A stretch of 64,000 nucleotides of DNA from Beijerinckiaceae bacterium (GTDB taxonomy: Bacteria; Pseudomonadota; Alphaproteobacteria; Rhizobiales; Beijerinckiaceae): contig JAJPIC010000004.1 of the NCBI GenBank assembly GCA_021324915.1, forward strand, positions 116,894 to 180,893, in the 5' to 3' direction. Shown here piece after piece: positions 42,950-52,864 of this stretch. Below the pieces are notes generated by a model. It saw nothing but the letters and a program-made list of their open reading frames with translations, was not told the origin of the DNA and ran no database searches. A program made the position numbers and the translations under genes. The number at the start of each line of letters is the position of its first letter. The stretch's first letter is position 1.

Positions 42950-45815
42950 GCTTTTCCGCACCGCGCCGCAGCTTGCCGACAGAGGCAGGGCGCAAGCGCG
43001 CTTTTCCGACTTCGTGCTCAGCAACGCCGAGCTGTCGCAGCTCGGTTCGGCAACGCAAGCACTGGTTCTGGCGATTGCCGATCATTCGCCTTACTTGTGG
43101 GAGCTGATCAAGGCCGACGCGCGACGGCTGCAGTGCCTCATCAATACGCCGCCGCAAGAAACCCTCGATCACCTGCTCGCGAGGCTCGCCTCTGCTGCCG
43201 ACACGGCGGGTTCCGAGGCAGAATTGATGCGCGTTCTTCGGCGTGCCAAGCAGGAAGTCGCGCTGCTCGTCGCGCTTTGCGATCTCGGCGGCGTCTGGTC
43301 GACCGAGAAAGTGATGGAAGCGCTGACCGCCAGCGCCGACCAATTCGTCACGAGCGCTTTGAATTTCATTCTGCGCGAAGCTTCCGCAAAGCTGCAAGTT
43401 CCCGCCGATCACGAATGCGGAGTAGTCGTTCTAGCGCTCGGCAAGCATGGCGGGCGTGAATTGAATTATTCAAGCGACACCGATCTCATCGTTCTATTCG
43501 ATCCGGAAAGTCCGGCTGCGAGGCGCGTCGGCGAGCCTGCGCTCTTCTTCGTGCGGATCACGCAACGGCTCGTCAAGATTTTGCAGGAGCGCACCGCGGA
43601 CGGCTATGTCCTGCGCGTCGATCTGAGACTGCGACCCGATCCGGGTTCGACGGCTGCCGCCATCTCTCTGCCTGCCGCCTTCTTTTATTATGAATCCTTC
43701 GGTCAGAACTGGGAGCGCGCGGCCTTGATCAAGGCGCGGCCGATTGCGGGCGAGCGTTCGCTCGGCGATGCTTTTATCGCGCAACTGACGCCCTTCATTT
43801 GGCGCCGCTATTTCGATTATGCGGCGATCGCCGACATTCATGCGATGAAGCGCCAGATTCATGCAGTGCGCGGGCATGAGGAGATTGCGATCGCCGGTCA
43901 CGACCTCAAATTGGGCCGCGGCGGCATCCGCGAAATCGAATTTTTCGTCCAAACCCAGCAGTTGATCTTCGGCGGCAAACGCCCGCTTCTGCGCGGTGCA
44001 CGCACGCTCTCAATGCTCGCCGAGCTCGAGCGCGAGGATTTGATCAGCCGGCAGGCGCGTGAGGATCTCGAGCGCGCTTATCTTTTCCTGCGCGAGACCG
44101 AACATCGGCTCCAGATGATCGGGGATCAGCAGACGCAGAAATTGCCGGCCGACCTCGACGAGCTTGCGCGTTTCGCGAGGTTCTGCGGCTATGGCGATCT
44201 TCCGTCTTTTGCTGAAGACGTTCGCGGACATCTGACGCGCGTCGCCGAACATTACGCACGTCTTTTCGAGACCTCGCCGGGGCTTTCGAGCGGGACCGGC
44301 AGCCTCGTCTTCACCGGAGTGGCAGACGATCCCGAGACTCTCGAGACCTTGGCGCAGCTCGGTTTCGCTCATCCGGCGCAGGTCGCCGAAACAGTGCGCG
44401 GCTGGCATTTCGGCCGGCGTTCCGCCGTGCATTCGGAGCGAGCGCGCGAAGTTCTGACCGAGCTGATGCCGGCGCTGCTCGAAGCCTTTGCCCAATCCGC
44501 CGATCCCGACGCGGCGGTTGCCGCTTTTGACCAGGCGCTGGCCCGCATGAAGGCCGCGGTCGAGCTCCTGTCGATCTTGAAATCGAATGCGGAATTGCGC
44601 AGGCTCTTCGCCGATATATTGGGGAGCGCGCCGCGGCTCGCCGAAATCGTCATCCGCCGCCCTCACGTGCTCGACGCGGCGTTCGACCGAAATCTGATGG
44701 CGGCTCCTCTCGGCGAAGCGGATTTCGATGCGCGCCTCGCCACAGTGCTGACACCTCCCGCCGCAGTCGAAGACGTGCTCGACCGTCTGCGCGATTTCGC
44801 CCAGGAAGAATCCTTCTTGATCGGCTTGCGTCTTTTGACGGGCATGATCACGCCGATTGGCGCGGGCGAAGCCTATTCCGCTTTGGCCGCAAGCATTGTG
44901 CGCGCCTGCCTCGAGCACGTGAGCGAAGATTTCGCCGCGCGCTTCGGCAAAGTGCGTGGCGGACGCTGCGTCGTCCTCGCGCTCGGCAAGCTCGGCTCAC
45001 GCGAAATGACCGCGGCTTCGGATCTCGATCTGATCCTCATTTACGATTTCGATCCCGAGCATCCGGAATCTGATGGCGCGGAGGCGCTGCATGCAATCCG
45101 CTATTATGCACGCCTGTCGCAACGGCTCATCTCAGGACTGACCGTCGCGACACGGCGAGGCCTCCTCTATCAGGTCGATATGCGGCTGCGTCCCTCCGGC
45201 CGGCAAGGTCCGCTTGCGACGCAGTTCAGGAGTTTTGCGGATTATCAGGCAAAGGAAGCAGAGACCTGGGAACATATGGCGCTCGTTCGGGCGCGGGTGA
45301 TTGCGGGCGATGCTTCGTTACGCGCCGAAGTCGAGGCCACGCGCGACGAAATTCTCGCCCGGCCGCGTTCCGCATCGCTGCGCGTGGACGTTGCCGGCAT
45401 GCGCGCGCTCATCGCGCGGGAGAAGGGCGAAGACGATCTCTTCGATTTGAAATACGCTGCGGGCGGCCTGATCGACATCGATTTCCTGGCGCAATTTCTC
45501 TGTCTGCGCCATGCCCACGAGAATCGGGAGATGATCGATGTCGCGCCCGCATCCCTCATCGCGAAAGCGGGCGAGCTCGGCTATCTCGCACCCGAACAGG
45601 CCGATGAACTCATAGCTGCGCACCGGCTCTATTCCAACGTGACGCAGGTTCTGCGTACGATCCTCAACCCGAACCAGCCGCTCGCTCAAGCGAGCGAGAC
45701 AGTCAAGCGGCGGCTTGCGGCAGCGGCCGACCTGCCGGGCTTTGCTCAACTGACTGCGCAACTTGCCGAGACCGGCGCAAACGTTCGCGCGATCTTCAGA
45801 GAAATTGTCGGATAG
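42930..45815 (+). CDS. glnE: Bifunctional glutamine-synthetase adenylyltransferase/adenylyl-removing enzyme
   Basis: A 961-residue protein that adenylylates and deadenylylates glutamine synthetase in response to PII signalling. Two nucleotidyltransferase domains are visible: the N-terminal remover, with GKHGGRELNYSSDTDLIVLFD at about 172, and the C-terminal adenylyl transferase, with GKLGSREMTAASDLDLILIYD at about 690. A helical linker joins them. The start overlaps the kinase stop. The last base is 11 bases from the convergent PAS kinase. Why a histidine kinase system is translationally coupled to glnE is not known, but the order recurs in Rhizobiales. Confidence 0.96.
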   Translation: MPAALHELFRTAPQLADRGRAQARFSDFVLSNAELSQLGSATQALVLAIADHSPYLWELIKADARRLQCLINTPPQETLDHLLARLASAADTAGSEAELMRVLRRAKQEVALLVALCDLGGVWSTEKVMEALTASADQFVTSALNFILREASAKLQVPADHECGVVVLALGKHGGRELNYSSDTDLIVLFDPESPAARRVGEPALFFVRITQRLVKILQERTADGYVLRVDLRLRPDPGSTAAAISLPAAFFYYESFGQNWERAALIKARPIAGERSLGDAFIAQLTPFIWRRYFDYAAIADIHAMKRQIHAVRGHEEIAIAGHDLKLGRGGIREIEFFVQTQQLIFGGKRPLLRGARTLSMLAELEREDLISRQAREDLERAYLFLRETEHRLQMIGDQQTQKLPADLDELARFARFCGYGDLPSFAEDVRGHLTRVAEHYARLFETSPGLSSGTGSLVFTGVADDPETLETLAQLGFAHPAQVAETVRGWHFGRRSAVHSERAREVLTELMPALLEAFAQSADPDAAVAAFDQALARMKAAVELLSILKSNAELRRLFADILGSAPRLAEIVIRRPHVLDAAFDRNLMAAPLGEADFDARLATVLTPPAAVEDVLDRLRDFAQEESFLIGLRLLTGMITPIGAGEAYSALAASIVRACLEHVSEDFAARFGKVRGGRCVVLALGKLGSREMTAASDLDLILIYDFDPEHPESDGAEALHAIRYYARLSQRLISGLTVATRRGLLYQVDMRLRPSGRQGPLATQFRSFADYQAKEAETWEHMALVRARVIAGDASLRAEVEATRDEILARPRSASLRVDVAGMRALIAREKGEDDLFDLKYAAGGLIDIDFLAQFLCLRHAHENREMIDVAPASLIAKAGELGYLAPEQADELIAAHRLYSNVTQVLRTILNPNQPLAQASETVKRRLAAAADLPGFAQLTAQLAETGANVRAIFREIVG

Positions 45816-45826
45816 ACAAGAGGCAG

Positions 45827-48163
45827 CTAGTTCGCCGTCGCGCGCTCGAGCCTTCTCTGCGGCGCGTCGCCCAGCGCTTTGGACTGCGGATTTGCCTCCT
45901 CGATCGGCAAATGGACCAGCACGACGGTGCCGCCGCCGAGCCGCGAGCGGATCCGCATTGTGCCGCCGTGAAGATCGACGAGCGAGCGCGCGATCGCAAG
46001 CCCGAGGCCGGAGCCCTTCATGCCATTGTCCAGCACGCCCGTCCATTGTTCGAACGGCCGGCCGAGCCGGGGCAGGGCCGCAGGCGGGATGCCGACGCCC
46101 GAATCCTCGACATAAATGTTGACCGCCCCGTAGAGACGGCGCGTGCGCACGTTGACGCGACCCTTTGCAGGCGTGAACTTCACGGCGTTGCGCAGCAAAG
46201 TCGCGACAATCCGCTCGAGCGCCGCGCGGTCGGCAACGAGAGTCGTGTCCTGAACCTTCGTTGCAATGGCAATTTCCTTTTCGCGCGCAGCCGGCGCGAT
46301 CGTCTCGATCACGCTATCGATGACAGGTTCGAGGGAAAGCTCCTTCTTTTCCAAGCGGACGCGGCCGGCTTCGAGCCGCGACATGTCGAGCACATCGGAA
46401 ATGACGCCGAGCAGATAGCGGCCGCTCGCTCTTATGTCCTTGCTGTAGTCGAGATAGCGCGGCGAGCCGAGGGCGCCGAAGGTTTCAGCGATCATCATCT
46501 CGGAAAACCCGATGATGGCGTTGAGCGGCGTGCGCAATTCGTGGCTCATATTGGCGAGGAATTCGGATTTGGCCTGATTGGCGGTCTCCGCCTCGGCTTT
46601 TTGCTCGAGATATTTCTCGGCGAGCTCGGCGAGCTGCTGCGCCTGCCGCTCCAAGATCTGCCGCGATTTGCGCAGGTCGGCGACGGTGGCCATGAGCCGG
46701 CGCTCCGAATCCATGAGTTGTTCTTCGTGCCGCTTCAGCGCGGTAATGTCGGTGCCGACCGAGACATAGCCGCCGTCCTTGGTGCGGCGCTCGTTGATCT
46801 GCAACCAGCGTCCGTCGGCAAGGCGCGCTTCGTAGGTCTTGGCGCCCGCGACCGGCCGTTCGCCGAGCGTAATCTGCGACTGGATGACCGGCGGCGTGCC
46901 CTTTGCCATGACTTCGCGATAAGTGAGACCGGCGGCGATTGCGTCGTTCGGCAGGTTGTGCAGCTTCTGGAACTTGGAATTGCACATCACGAGGCGGTTG
47001 TCGCTGTCCCAAAGGACGAATGCTTCGGAGACGGTCTCGAGCGCGTCGCGCAGCCGCATATCGGCGGTCGCCGTCTGCTCGGCGAGGAGCTTCTGTTCGG
47101 AAATATCGATGGCAATCCCGACGAGATGCGGGCTCTTCACTCCCTCTTCGTGCACAAGCTCGGCGCGCGCCCGCAGCCAGATCCATTCGCCCGAGGCATT
47201 GCGGATCCGGAACGTATGATCGATCGCGTTGGTTCGCGAGTCCGCGACCATCTCGGCCATTTGCGCGAGATCGCCGTCGTGGGGATGGAGCAGCGCATTG
47301 ATCTCGCCGAAGGAGAGGAAATTTCTCTCCGGCCGCATGCCGAGGATTTCGTACATGGAATCCGACCAATAGATCCGGCCGCGCGAAAGATCCCAGTCCC
47401 AAAGTCCGCAGCGGCCCCGATTGAGTGCGGTGTCGATACGCTCCCCGATGCGCCGGCAAGCCTGATCGGCATTGCGCGTGCGCGCCGCCTGCCAGATGTA
47501 GGCGAAGGCGACCGAGAACAGAACGACGATAGTCGCAACGAGAGCGATTGCCGCGCGCAATGCATTGCTGCGCCAGACCGCAAGCACCGATCCGATAGGT
47601 TGAATGAAAGCGATCTGCCCCGCATTGAAATCGCGGACTGTCGCGAGCGCATCGGTCCCATCCGGCAGGGCGAGGCGCAAGACTCCCGCCTTTTCGGCAA
47701 AGATCGTGAGCGGCTGCGAAGCGCCCAGCCGATCGGTCAACGTACCCCCGACACCGAGCTCCGGCGGATAGGCGGCGACAATTGTGCCCCTGTCGTTGGT
47801 CAACAGCACGTGTTGGCCGCCCGACAAGGCATGATCGGGCAGAGATTGGATCAGCATACGCGCCGGATCAGGGTTGCCGGACCTGTCGGTGACGGTCGCA
47901 AAATCGCCCGTCGTCGCCGCAGCGAGCAATCCGAGTTGCAGGGTCGCATCGGCGATCGCCCGGTCGTGCGCATCGCGCATCAATAATCCCGTAAAGGCGG
48001 TCAGTGCGACGATAAACACGCAGATCAAGGCCGGAACGGCGTGATGAAGCCAAGGTCCGAAGGCCAGGTGAGTTTGTTGGAGCGTGCGCTTCTTAGACGA
48101 CTCGGTTACTTGTCGCGCCGAATTCGCGCGCACAAAAGTATCCGCCGCATCCGCACGGATCAT
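45827..48163 (-). CDS. PAS-domain sensor histidine kinase, PleC/PdhS-like
   Basis: A 778-residue inner-membrane kinase. Two membrane helices (PALICVFIVALTAFTGLLM near 45, and LVATIVVLFSVAFAYIWQ near 210) flank a periplasmic region. Two PAS domains follow: one of the PAS_3 type (LWDWDLSRGRIYWSDSMYEILG) and one starting ALETVSEAFVLWDSDNRLVM. A coiled coil leads into HisKA, AKSEFLANMSHELRTPLN, whose form is typical of DivJ/PleC/PdhS kinases, and HATPase (GVGIPPAALPRLGRPFEQ, GSGLGLAIA). Start chosen at ATG 48163 with a GAGGGGG site. It may act on DivK, encoded at 21.8 kb; that is inference. Confidence 0.88.
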   Translation of the reverse strand: MIRADAADTFVRANSARQVTESSKKRTLQQTHLAFGPWLHHAVPALICVFIVALTAFTGLLMRDAHDRAIADATLQLGLLAAATTGDFATVTDRSGNPDPARMLIQSLPDHALSGGQHVLLTNDRGTIVAAYPPELGVGGTLTDRLGASQPLTIFAEKAGVLRLALPDGTDALATVRDFNAGQIAFIQPIGSVLAVWRSNALRAAIALVATIVVLFSVAFAYIWQAARTRNADQACRRIGERIDTALNRGRCGLWDWDLSRGRIYWSDSMYEILGMRPERNFLSFGEINALLHPHDGDLAQMAEMVADSRTNAIDHTFRIRNASGEWIWLRARAELVHEEGVKSPHLVGIAIDISEQKLLAEQTATADMRLRDALETVSEAFVLWDSDNRLVMCNSKFQKLHNLPNDAIAAGLTYREVMAKGTPPVIQSQITLGERPVAGAKTYEARLADGRWLQINERRTKDGGYVSVGTDITALKRHEEQLMDSERRLMATVADLRKSRQILERQAQQLAELAEKYLEQKAEAETANQAKSEFLANMSHELRTPLNAIIGFSEMMIAETFGALGSPRYLDYSKDIRASGRYLLGVISDVLDMSRLEAGRVRLEKKELSLEPVIDSVIETIAPAAREKEIAIATKVQDTTLVADRAALERIVATLLRNAVKFTPAKGRVNVRTRRLYGAVNIYVEDSGVGIPPAALPRLGRPFEQWTGVLDNGMKGSGLGLAIARSLVDLHGGTMRIRSRLGGGTVVLVHLPIEEANPQSKALGDAPQRRLERATAN

Positions 48164-48820
48164 CGGTGAGCCCCCTCGAGACCGATCCGGAACGACGTGC
48201 CGCATCTTTCCGAATCATAGCCATCTGAATCCGAGCTCGACGATTTGTCCAGAAGTTTATGAATGTTGAAAAGAAAATTGATCAGCGAAGTTTTTTCGCC
48301 GGTCGAGAGCGGTTCGCCGGGACGCCCTGTGCGCTGTAAAGCGCGCACGGCGTTGAGGCAGGGCCGGGGCGATCAACCGTCCCATTTTGATACGCGTAAG
48401 TTCGTCGAACGGCTCGAACTGCACCGGGGCTGCTTGGCCGCGAAGCAGATGCGATGCGCTTGTCCACCCACCATGGATCCCGGCTCCCGATCTCAGCGGA
48501 ACGCGCGGAACCCGTTTCTCGGCAAAGCGGTTTTTCACGGGCCTAAGCGTCGAGTACGGATGGAGACCGCGATGTCCAAGATAGGTCATGCCAAAAAGGA
48601 GCGGGATCGCGCGGGAGCGCGCGTCACGCCGCGCGATGCTCAAAAGGGTGGCCAAGGCGCCCTGAGTAAAAGACATCCCGAAAGGCAGCTCGAGAAGAGC
48701 TCCGGGTTTGCATCAGCGGACGAGCAGGGACATGGGGTCTGCTCCAAGGAGCGTTGATGCGCTCTCTCAGCTCGCTCGGCCCTCGTGAGTGGGGCGCGGC
48801 CGGCGCAAAGGGACCGGCGG
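48164..48820. other. Intergenic region with REP-like relic and no supported gene
   Basis: About 655 bases upstream of the PAS kinase and downstream of pepN. ORFs on both strands (164 and 139 aa) overlap fully and look like random coding of a GC-rich repeat-derived region. GGATCCCGGCTC near 48477 matches the REP-like unit at 34041, and CAAAGCGGTTTTTCACGGG follows. Promoter elements for the kinase must lie at its left end. Confidence 0.5.
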
Positions 48821-51481
48821 CTAAGCGAGCGAGCGTTCGGCAATATCCTTGACGTCCGGCGAGAGGTGGCTTGCGCCCGCGACGCGCCGCAGCGCGGCTT
48901 CCGCTCGCGTGCGCCTGCGCTCCTCCAGAGCCCGCCAGCTCTTGAAGGCGCCTAAAAGCCGCGCGGCCACCTGCGGATTCTTGGCATCGAGCAGCAGCAC
49001 GATCGTGGCGACGAACTCGTAGCCGCTCCCGTCCGGCGCGTTAAATTGCGTCTGGTTGCCGGAGGCAAAAGCGCCGATCAGCGCCCGCACGCGGTTGGGA
49101 TTGGCGAGCGAAAAGGCCGGGTGATCCATCAGCCGCTTCACCCTGGCGAGCGTATCGCCTTCCGGGATCACGGCCTGGAGCGCGAACCATTTGTCGATCA
49201 CCAGAGGTTCGCTCGAATAAAGCCGATAGAAGGAGCCGAGCGCTTCGTCCCGCGCTGCGCCGGGCTGCATCGCGATGATGCCCAACGCCGCGATCTTGTC
49301 GGTCATGAAGCGTGCGTCTTCGAATTGCTTGAGCGCAAGCGCGAGCCCCTCGGCCGGATCGGAGGCGGCATAAAGGTCGAGGGCGGCATTGCGCAGCGCC
49401 CGGCGCCCGGCCGCCGCCGCATCGGGCGAATACGGGCCCGTTTCGGTCAGCTCCTCGTAAATGGCGAGGAGCTCCCGGGCGAGCCCGCCGCCGATAGCGG
49501 CGCGGAGCGATTTGCGCGCAGCAAAGATCGCGTCCGGATCGACGTTGGCGCCGATTTCGCGAGCGATATCGGCCTCGCCGGGCAAGGTGATCACTTGCGC
49601 GGCGAAGGCGGGATCGGCCTCGCTGGCTTCGAGCACGCGGCGCAGCGCATCGGCAAAGCGCGGGTCTGCTTGCGGCGTTTGTCCGGCACGAATGAGCTCG
49701 ACCGAACGCAAGAGCAGGCGGGTCGCATAGGTCTGCGAAGCCTGCCAGCGATTGAAACTATCGCTGTCGTAGGCGGTCAGCGTGATGAGATCGGATTCGC
49801 TCGCCGGATAGGAAAGCCGCACGGGCGCCGAGAAGCCGCGCAGGAGCGAAGCGACCGGACGCACCGGCAAGTCGTGAAACACAACGCGGCGTTCCGGAGT
49901 GGAAAGTTCGATCACTCCTGAAGCGAGTTCGGTGGCGCTCGCCCCGTTTTCCGGCCGCACGATGAGGGGAAAATTCTCGCCACGCTCGCCGATAAGCCCG
50001 AGTTCGATCGGAATGACGAGCGGTTTTTTCTCGTCTTGCCCGGGCGTCTTGTTGGTGCTCTGGCGAAAATCGAGGCTGAGCGTTCGCGCCGCTGCATCAT
50101 AGGAAGCTTGCGCCTCGACGAGCGGTGTGCCCGCCTGCCGGTACCAGAGCGAGAAATGGTCGAGATCGCGTCCTGAAATTTCGGCGAAACAGCCGATGAA
50201 ATCCTCGATCGTCGCGGCAGTGCCGTCATAGCGCGAAAAATAAAGATCCATGCCTTTTCTGAAAGCCTCGGCCCCGATGAGGACCTTCAGCATGCGAATG
50301 ATTTCGGCGCCTTTCTCGTAGACCGTCGCCGTGTAGAAATTATTGATCTCGTAATAGACATCCGGACGCACATTATGTGCGAGCGGTCCGGCGTCCTCGG
50401 GAAATTGTTGCGCGCGCAGAGTGCGCACGTCGGCGATCCGCCGCACCGGTCTCGAGCGCTGATCGGCCGAGAATTCGTGATCGCGGAAGACGGTCAGGCC
50501 CTCCTTGAGGCAAAGCTGAAACCAGTCTCGACAGGTGATTCTATTGCCGGTCCAATTGTGGAAATATTCATGCGCGATCACCGCCTCGATCTGCGCATAA
50601 TCGGTATCGGTCGCGGTCTGCGGCGAGGCGAGCACATATTTGTCGTTGAAGACGTTGAGCCCCTTATTCTCCATCGCGCCCATGTTGAAGTCGGAAACGG
50701 CGACGATATTGAAGACGTCGAGATCATATTCGCGTCCGAAGGTCTCTTCGTCCCAGCGCATGGCGCGTTTCAGCGCATCCATCGCGTAGAGCGCGCTTTC
50801 CTCCTTGCCGTGTTCGACATAAATGCCGAGCGACACATTGCGTCCCGAGGCCGTGACGAAGGAATCATGGATCGAGCCGAGATCGCCGCCGACGACTGCA
50901 AAGAGGTAGCAGGGCTTCGGAAAAGGGTCGTGCCAGATCGCAAAATGCCGGTTGGTGCCCGCGATCTTGCCGCTCTCCAGCAGATTGCCGTTGGAGAGGA
51001 GAACGGGGGCTTCTGCGATCTCCGCCTCGAGCCGCGTGGTATAGACGCTGAGCACGTCAGGCCGGTCGAGAAAATAGGTGATGCGCCGGAAGCCTTCGGC
51101 TTCGCATTGCGTGCAATAGGCAGAGCCCGAGCGATAGAGGCCCATCAGATAAGTATTGGCCGAAGGATCGATCTCGGTCTCGATCTCCAAAGTGAATGGG
51201 TGTTGCGGCGGTCTTGCGATCGTGAGTCCGTTCGGCGTGACGTAATTGGCCTTGATGTCGATCTCCTGGCCATCGAGCGCGATCCGCTTGGCGACGAGCC
51301 CATCGCCGTCGAGCATGAGATCGGCGCCGGCGCGCCCCTTTGGATTGGGGCGGATCGCCAAGCGCGCGACAACGCGTGTCGCATGCGGGTCGAGCCTGAC
51401 ATCGAGATTGACGGTGTCGATCAGATAATCGGGCGGATGATAATCGGCGAGACGGATGGGCTTGGCGATGTCTGTGCGCAT
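48821..51481 (-). CDS. pepN: Aminopeptidase N (M1 family)
   Basis: An 886-residue zinc exopeptidase of the cytoplasm that removes N-terminal residues from peptides. The exopeptidase motif GAMEN is in NMGAMENKGLNVFNDKY. The zinc site is HEYFHNWTGNRIT with the downstream Glu in LKEGLTVFRDHEFSAD. The N-terminal beta-domain starts IRLADYHPPDYLIDTVNLDV, as in E. coli PepN, and the C-terminal helical domain is complete. Start chosen at ATG 51481; the track's extra 52 residues are unlike the family. Length is normal for gamma/alpha-type PepN. Confidence 0.97.
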   Translation of the reverse strand: MRTDIAKPIRLADYHPPDYLIDTVNLDVRLDPHATRVVARLAIRPNPKGRAGADLMLDGDGLVAKRIALDGQEIDIKANYVTPNGLTIARPPQHPFTLEIETEIDPSANTYLMGLYRSGSAYCTQCEAEGFRRITYFLDRPDVLSVYTTRLEAEIAEAPVLLSNGNLLESGKIAGTNRHFAIWHDPFPKPCYLFAVVGGDLGSIHDSFVTASGRNVSLGIYVEHGKEESALYAMDALKRAMRWDEETFGREYDLDVFNIVAVSDFNMGAMENKGLNVFNDKYVLASPQTATDTDYAQIEAVIAHEYFHNWTGNRITCRDWFQLCLKEGLTVFRDHEFSADQRSRPVRRIADVRTLRAQQFPEDAGPLAHNVRPDVYYEINNFYTATVYEKGAEIIRMLKVLIGAEAFRKGMDLYFSRYDGTAATIEDFIGCFAEISGRDLDHFSLWYRQAGTPLVEAQASYDAAARTLSLDFRQSTNKTPGQDEKKPLVIPIELGLIGERGENFPLIVRPENGASATELASGVIELSTPERRVVFHDLPVRPVASLLRGFSAPVRLSYPASESDLITLTAYDSDSFNRWQASQTYATRLLLRSVELIRAGQTPQADPRFADALRRVLEASEADPAFAAQVITLPGEADIAREIGANVDPDAIFAARKSLRAAIGGGLARELLAIYEELTETGPYSPDAAAAGRRALRNAALDLYAASDPAEGLALALKQFEDARFMTDKIAALGIIAMQPGAARDEALGSFYRLYSSEPLVIDKWFALQAVIPEGDTLARVKRLMDHPAFSLANPNRVRALIGAFASGNQTQFNAPDGSGYEFVATIVLLLDAKNPQVAARLLGAFKSWRALEERRRTRAEAALRRVAGASHLSPDVKDIAERSLA

Positions 51482-51575
51482 AGGGGCCTTGCATGAAGAG
51501 AACCGCCAAGCTGAGCAGGCCGCTCCGCGGGTCAGGAGAGGATCATAGGGCCTCGCGCGGCCGGCGCAAACCCCG

Positions 51576-52862
51576 TCACGTGTCGGCATGCCGGACCAAG
51601 GGCAAGATCCGCGCCTGGACATAGGCTGCGGCGGCAATGTTGCAAAATCCCAAAACAGCGAGAAGCAAAGCTTCGGAGGCGCCGAAGAGCCGGCTTTGCA
51701 GCAAAGCTGTGATCAGCGTTCCGGCGACCATGAAAACCGCATTGAGCACGTTGACGCCAGCGATTGTGCGCGCGCGCCGCTCGATCGGCGATAGGGCCTG
51801 AACCGCCGCAAAGAGCGGAACAGTGAAGAGCCCGCCTGCAGCCGCAAGCCCCACGACGCCGAGGCTGATCGCGAGGCCCTTAGGGCTGGTCAAAAAACCG
51901 AATAAGCCGAGATCGGTGGATTTTTCCGCAAAACCGCCGGTGGCAAATCCGAGCATCACGAGAAAGAAGGCCATCCCGAGCGCCGCAATCGGAACAGGCT
52001 TCAGCCGAATGCGGCCGGCGGCGATCCACGCCGCAGTCAGACAGCCCGTACCGATCCCCAACGCAAAAAGCGCGCTGACGGCCGCCTCCGCCTCTATGCC
52101 GGCGCCCGTCGCATGGCGCACAGCGACTGGAACAAGCGAAATGGCGACGGCGCCCGTCAGCCAGAACCAGGAGAGCGCCAGCCCGGCGCGCCAGAGGAAG
52201 GCCGAGCGGCGCAATTCGCGCATGAGCGCCAAGGTCGAAGCAAAGAGATTGGCGTCGATCGGCAGGTCCGGGCTGGCCGCGCCGGTCGGCGGAATGAGGA
52301 AACTCGTGACGAAACAGGCGATCGCGATTGTCATGAGCTGAAAGGTGATCGCGAGGGGCGAGAGATTTTGTTTTGCGGCGAGCGCGCCCGCAATGAGGCC
52401 GAAGAGGATGGCGAGAAAGGTTGCCGCTTCGACCAGCGCGTTGCCCGCGACGAGTTCATGACGTTTGAGGTGATCGGGCAGAATTCCGTATTTGACGGGG
52501 CCGAAGAGGGTCGCGATCACGCCGAGGCCGAAGAGCGCCGCGTAAAGCAAGGGCAGGGACGCGAGCCAGAGGCCCGCGGCGGCGACCATCTGAACGAAGA
52601 TCTCGGCGAATTTCAGCGTGCGGGCAACCTCGGCCTTGTCGCGCGCATCGGCGATCTGGCCAGCCAAAGCGGAAAGAAAGATCGAAGGAAAGATGAAAAT
52701 GCCGACGGCCAAAGTGATCAGCGTGCCCGCTTGCGGTCCGCCGAAGCGAAAGAGGATCAGCATCGCCAGCATGTTGCGGACGAAATTGTCGTTGAAGGCC
52801 GAGAGAAACTGGCACCAGAAGAGGGGCGCGAAGCGGCGGGTGCGCAGGAGCTCGCCGAACAT
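51576..52862 (-). CDS. MFS transporter, LplT-like (lysophospholipid carrier type)
   Basis: A 428-residue MFS carrier with about twelve helices. FAPLFWCQFLSAFNDNFVRNMLAMLIL and FGPVKYGILPDHLKRHELVAGNALVEAATFLAILFG are characteristic of the LplT branch, which flips lysophospholipids across the inner membrane and is often fused to acyltransferase/acyl-ACP synthetase domains. Here the carrier stands alone; no plsC or AMP-ligase domain is attached. Start chosen at ATG 52862. It follows the CDF gene by only 2 bases, so the two are co-transcribed. Confidence 0.87.
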   Translation of the reverse strand: MFGELLRTRRFAPLFWCQFLSAFNDNFVRNMLAMLILFRFGGPQAGTLITLAVGIFIFPSIFLSALAGQIADARDKAEVARTLKFAEIFVQMVAAAGLWLASLPLLYAALFGLGVIATLFGPVKYGILPDHLKRHELVAGNALVEAATFLAILFGLIAGALAAKQNLSPLAITFQLMTIAIACFVTSFLIPPTGAASPDLPIDANLFASTLALMRELRRSAFLWRAGLALSWFWLTGAVAISLVPVAVRHATGAGIEAEAAVSALFALGIGTGCLTAAWIAAGRIRLKPVPIAALGMAFFLVMLGFATGGFAEKSTDLGLFGFLTSPKGLAISLGVVGLAAAGGLFTVPLFAAVQALSPIERRARTIAGVNVLNAVFMVAGTLITALLQSRLFGASEALLLAVLGFCNIAAAAYVQARILPLVRHADT

Positions 52863-52864
52863 GC

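Noticed and set aside
45911-47986. 691-residue plus-strand ORF
   Set aside because: It is antisense to the PAS kinase, whose domains are clear; the ORF has low-complexity charged sequence only.
48257-48757. 164- and 139-residue ORFs on opposite strands
   Set aside because: They overlap completely, lack ribosome binding sites and family-like sequence, and cover a repeat-derived region.
50375-51496. 373-residue plus-strand ORF
   Set aside because: It is antisense to pepN, with no domain or ribosome binding site.
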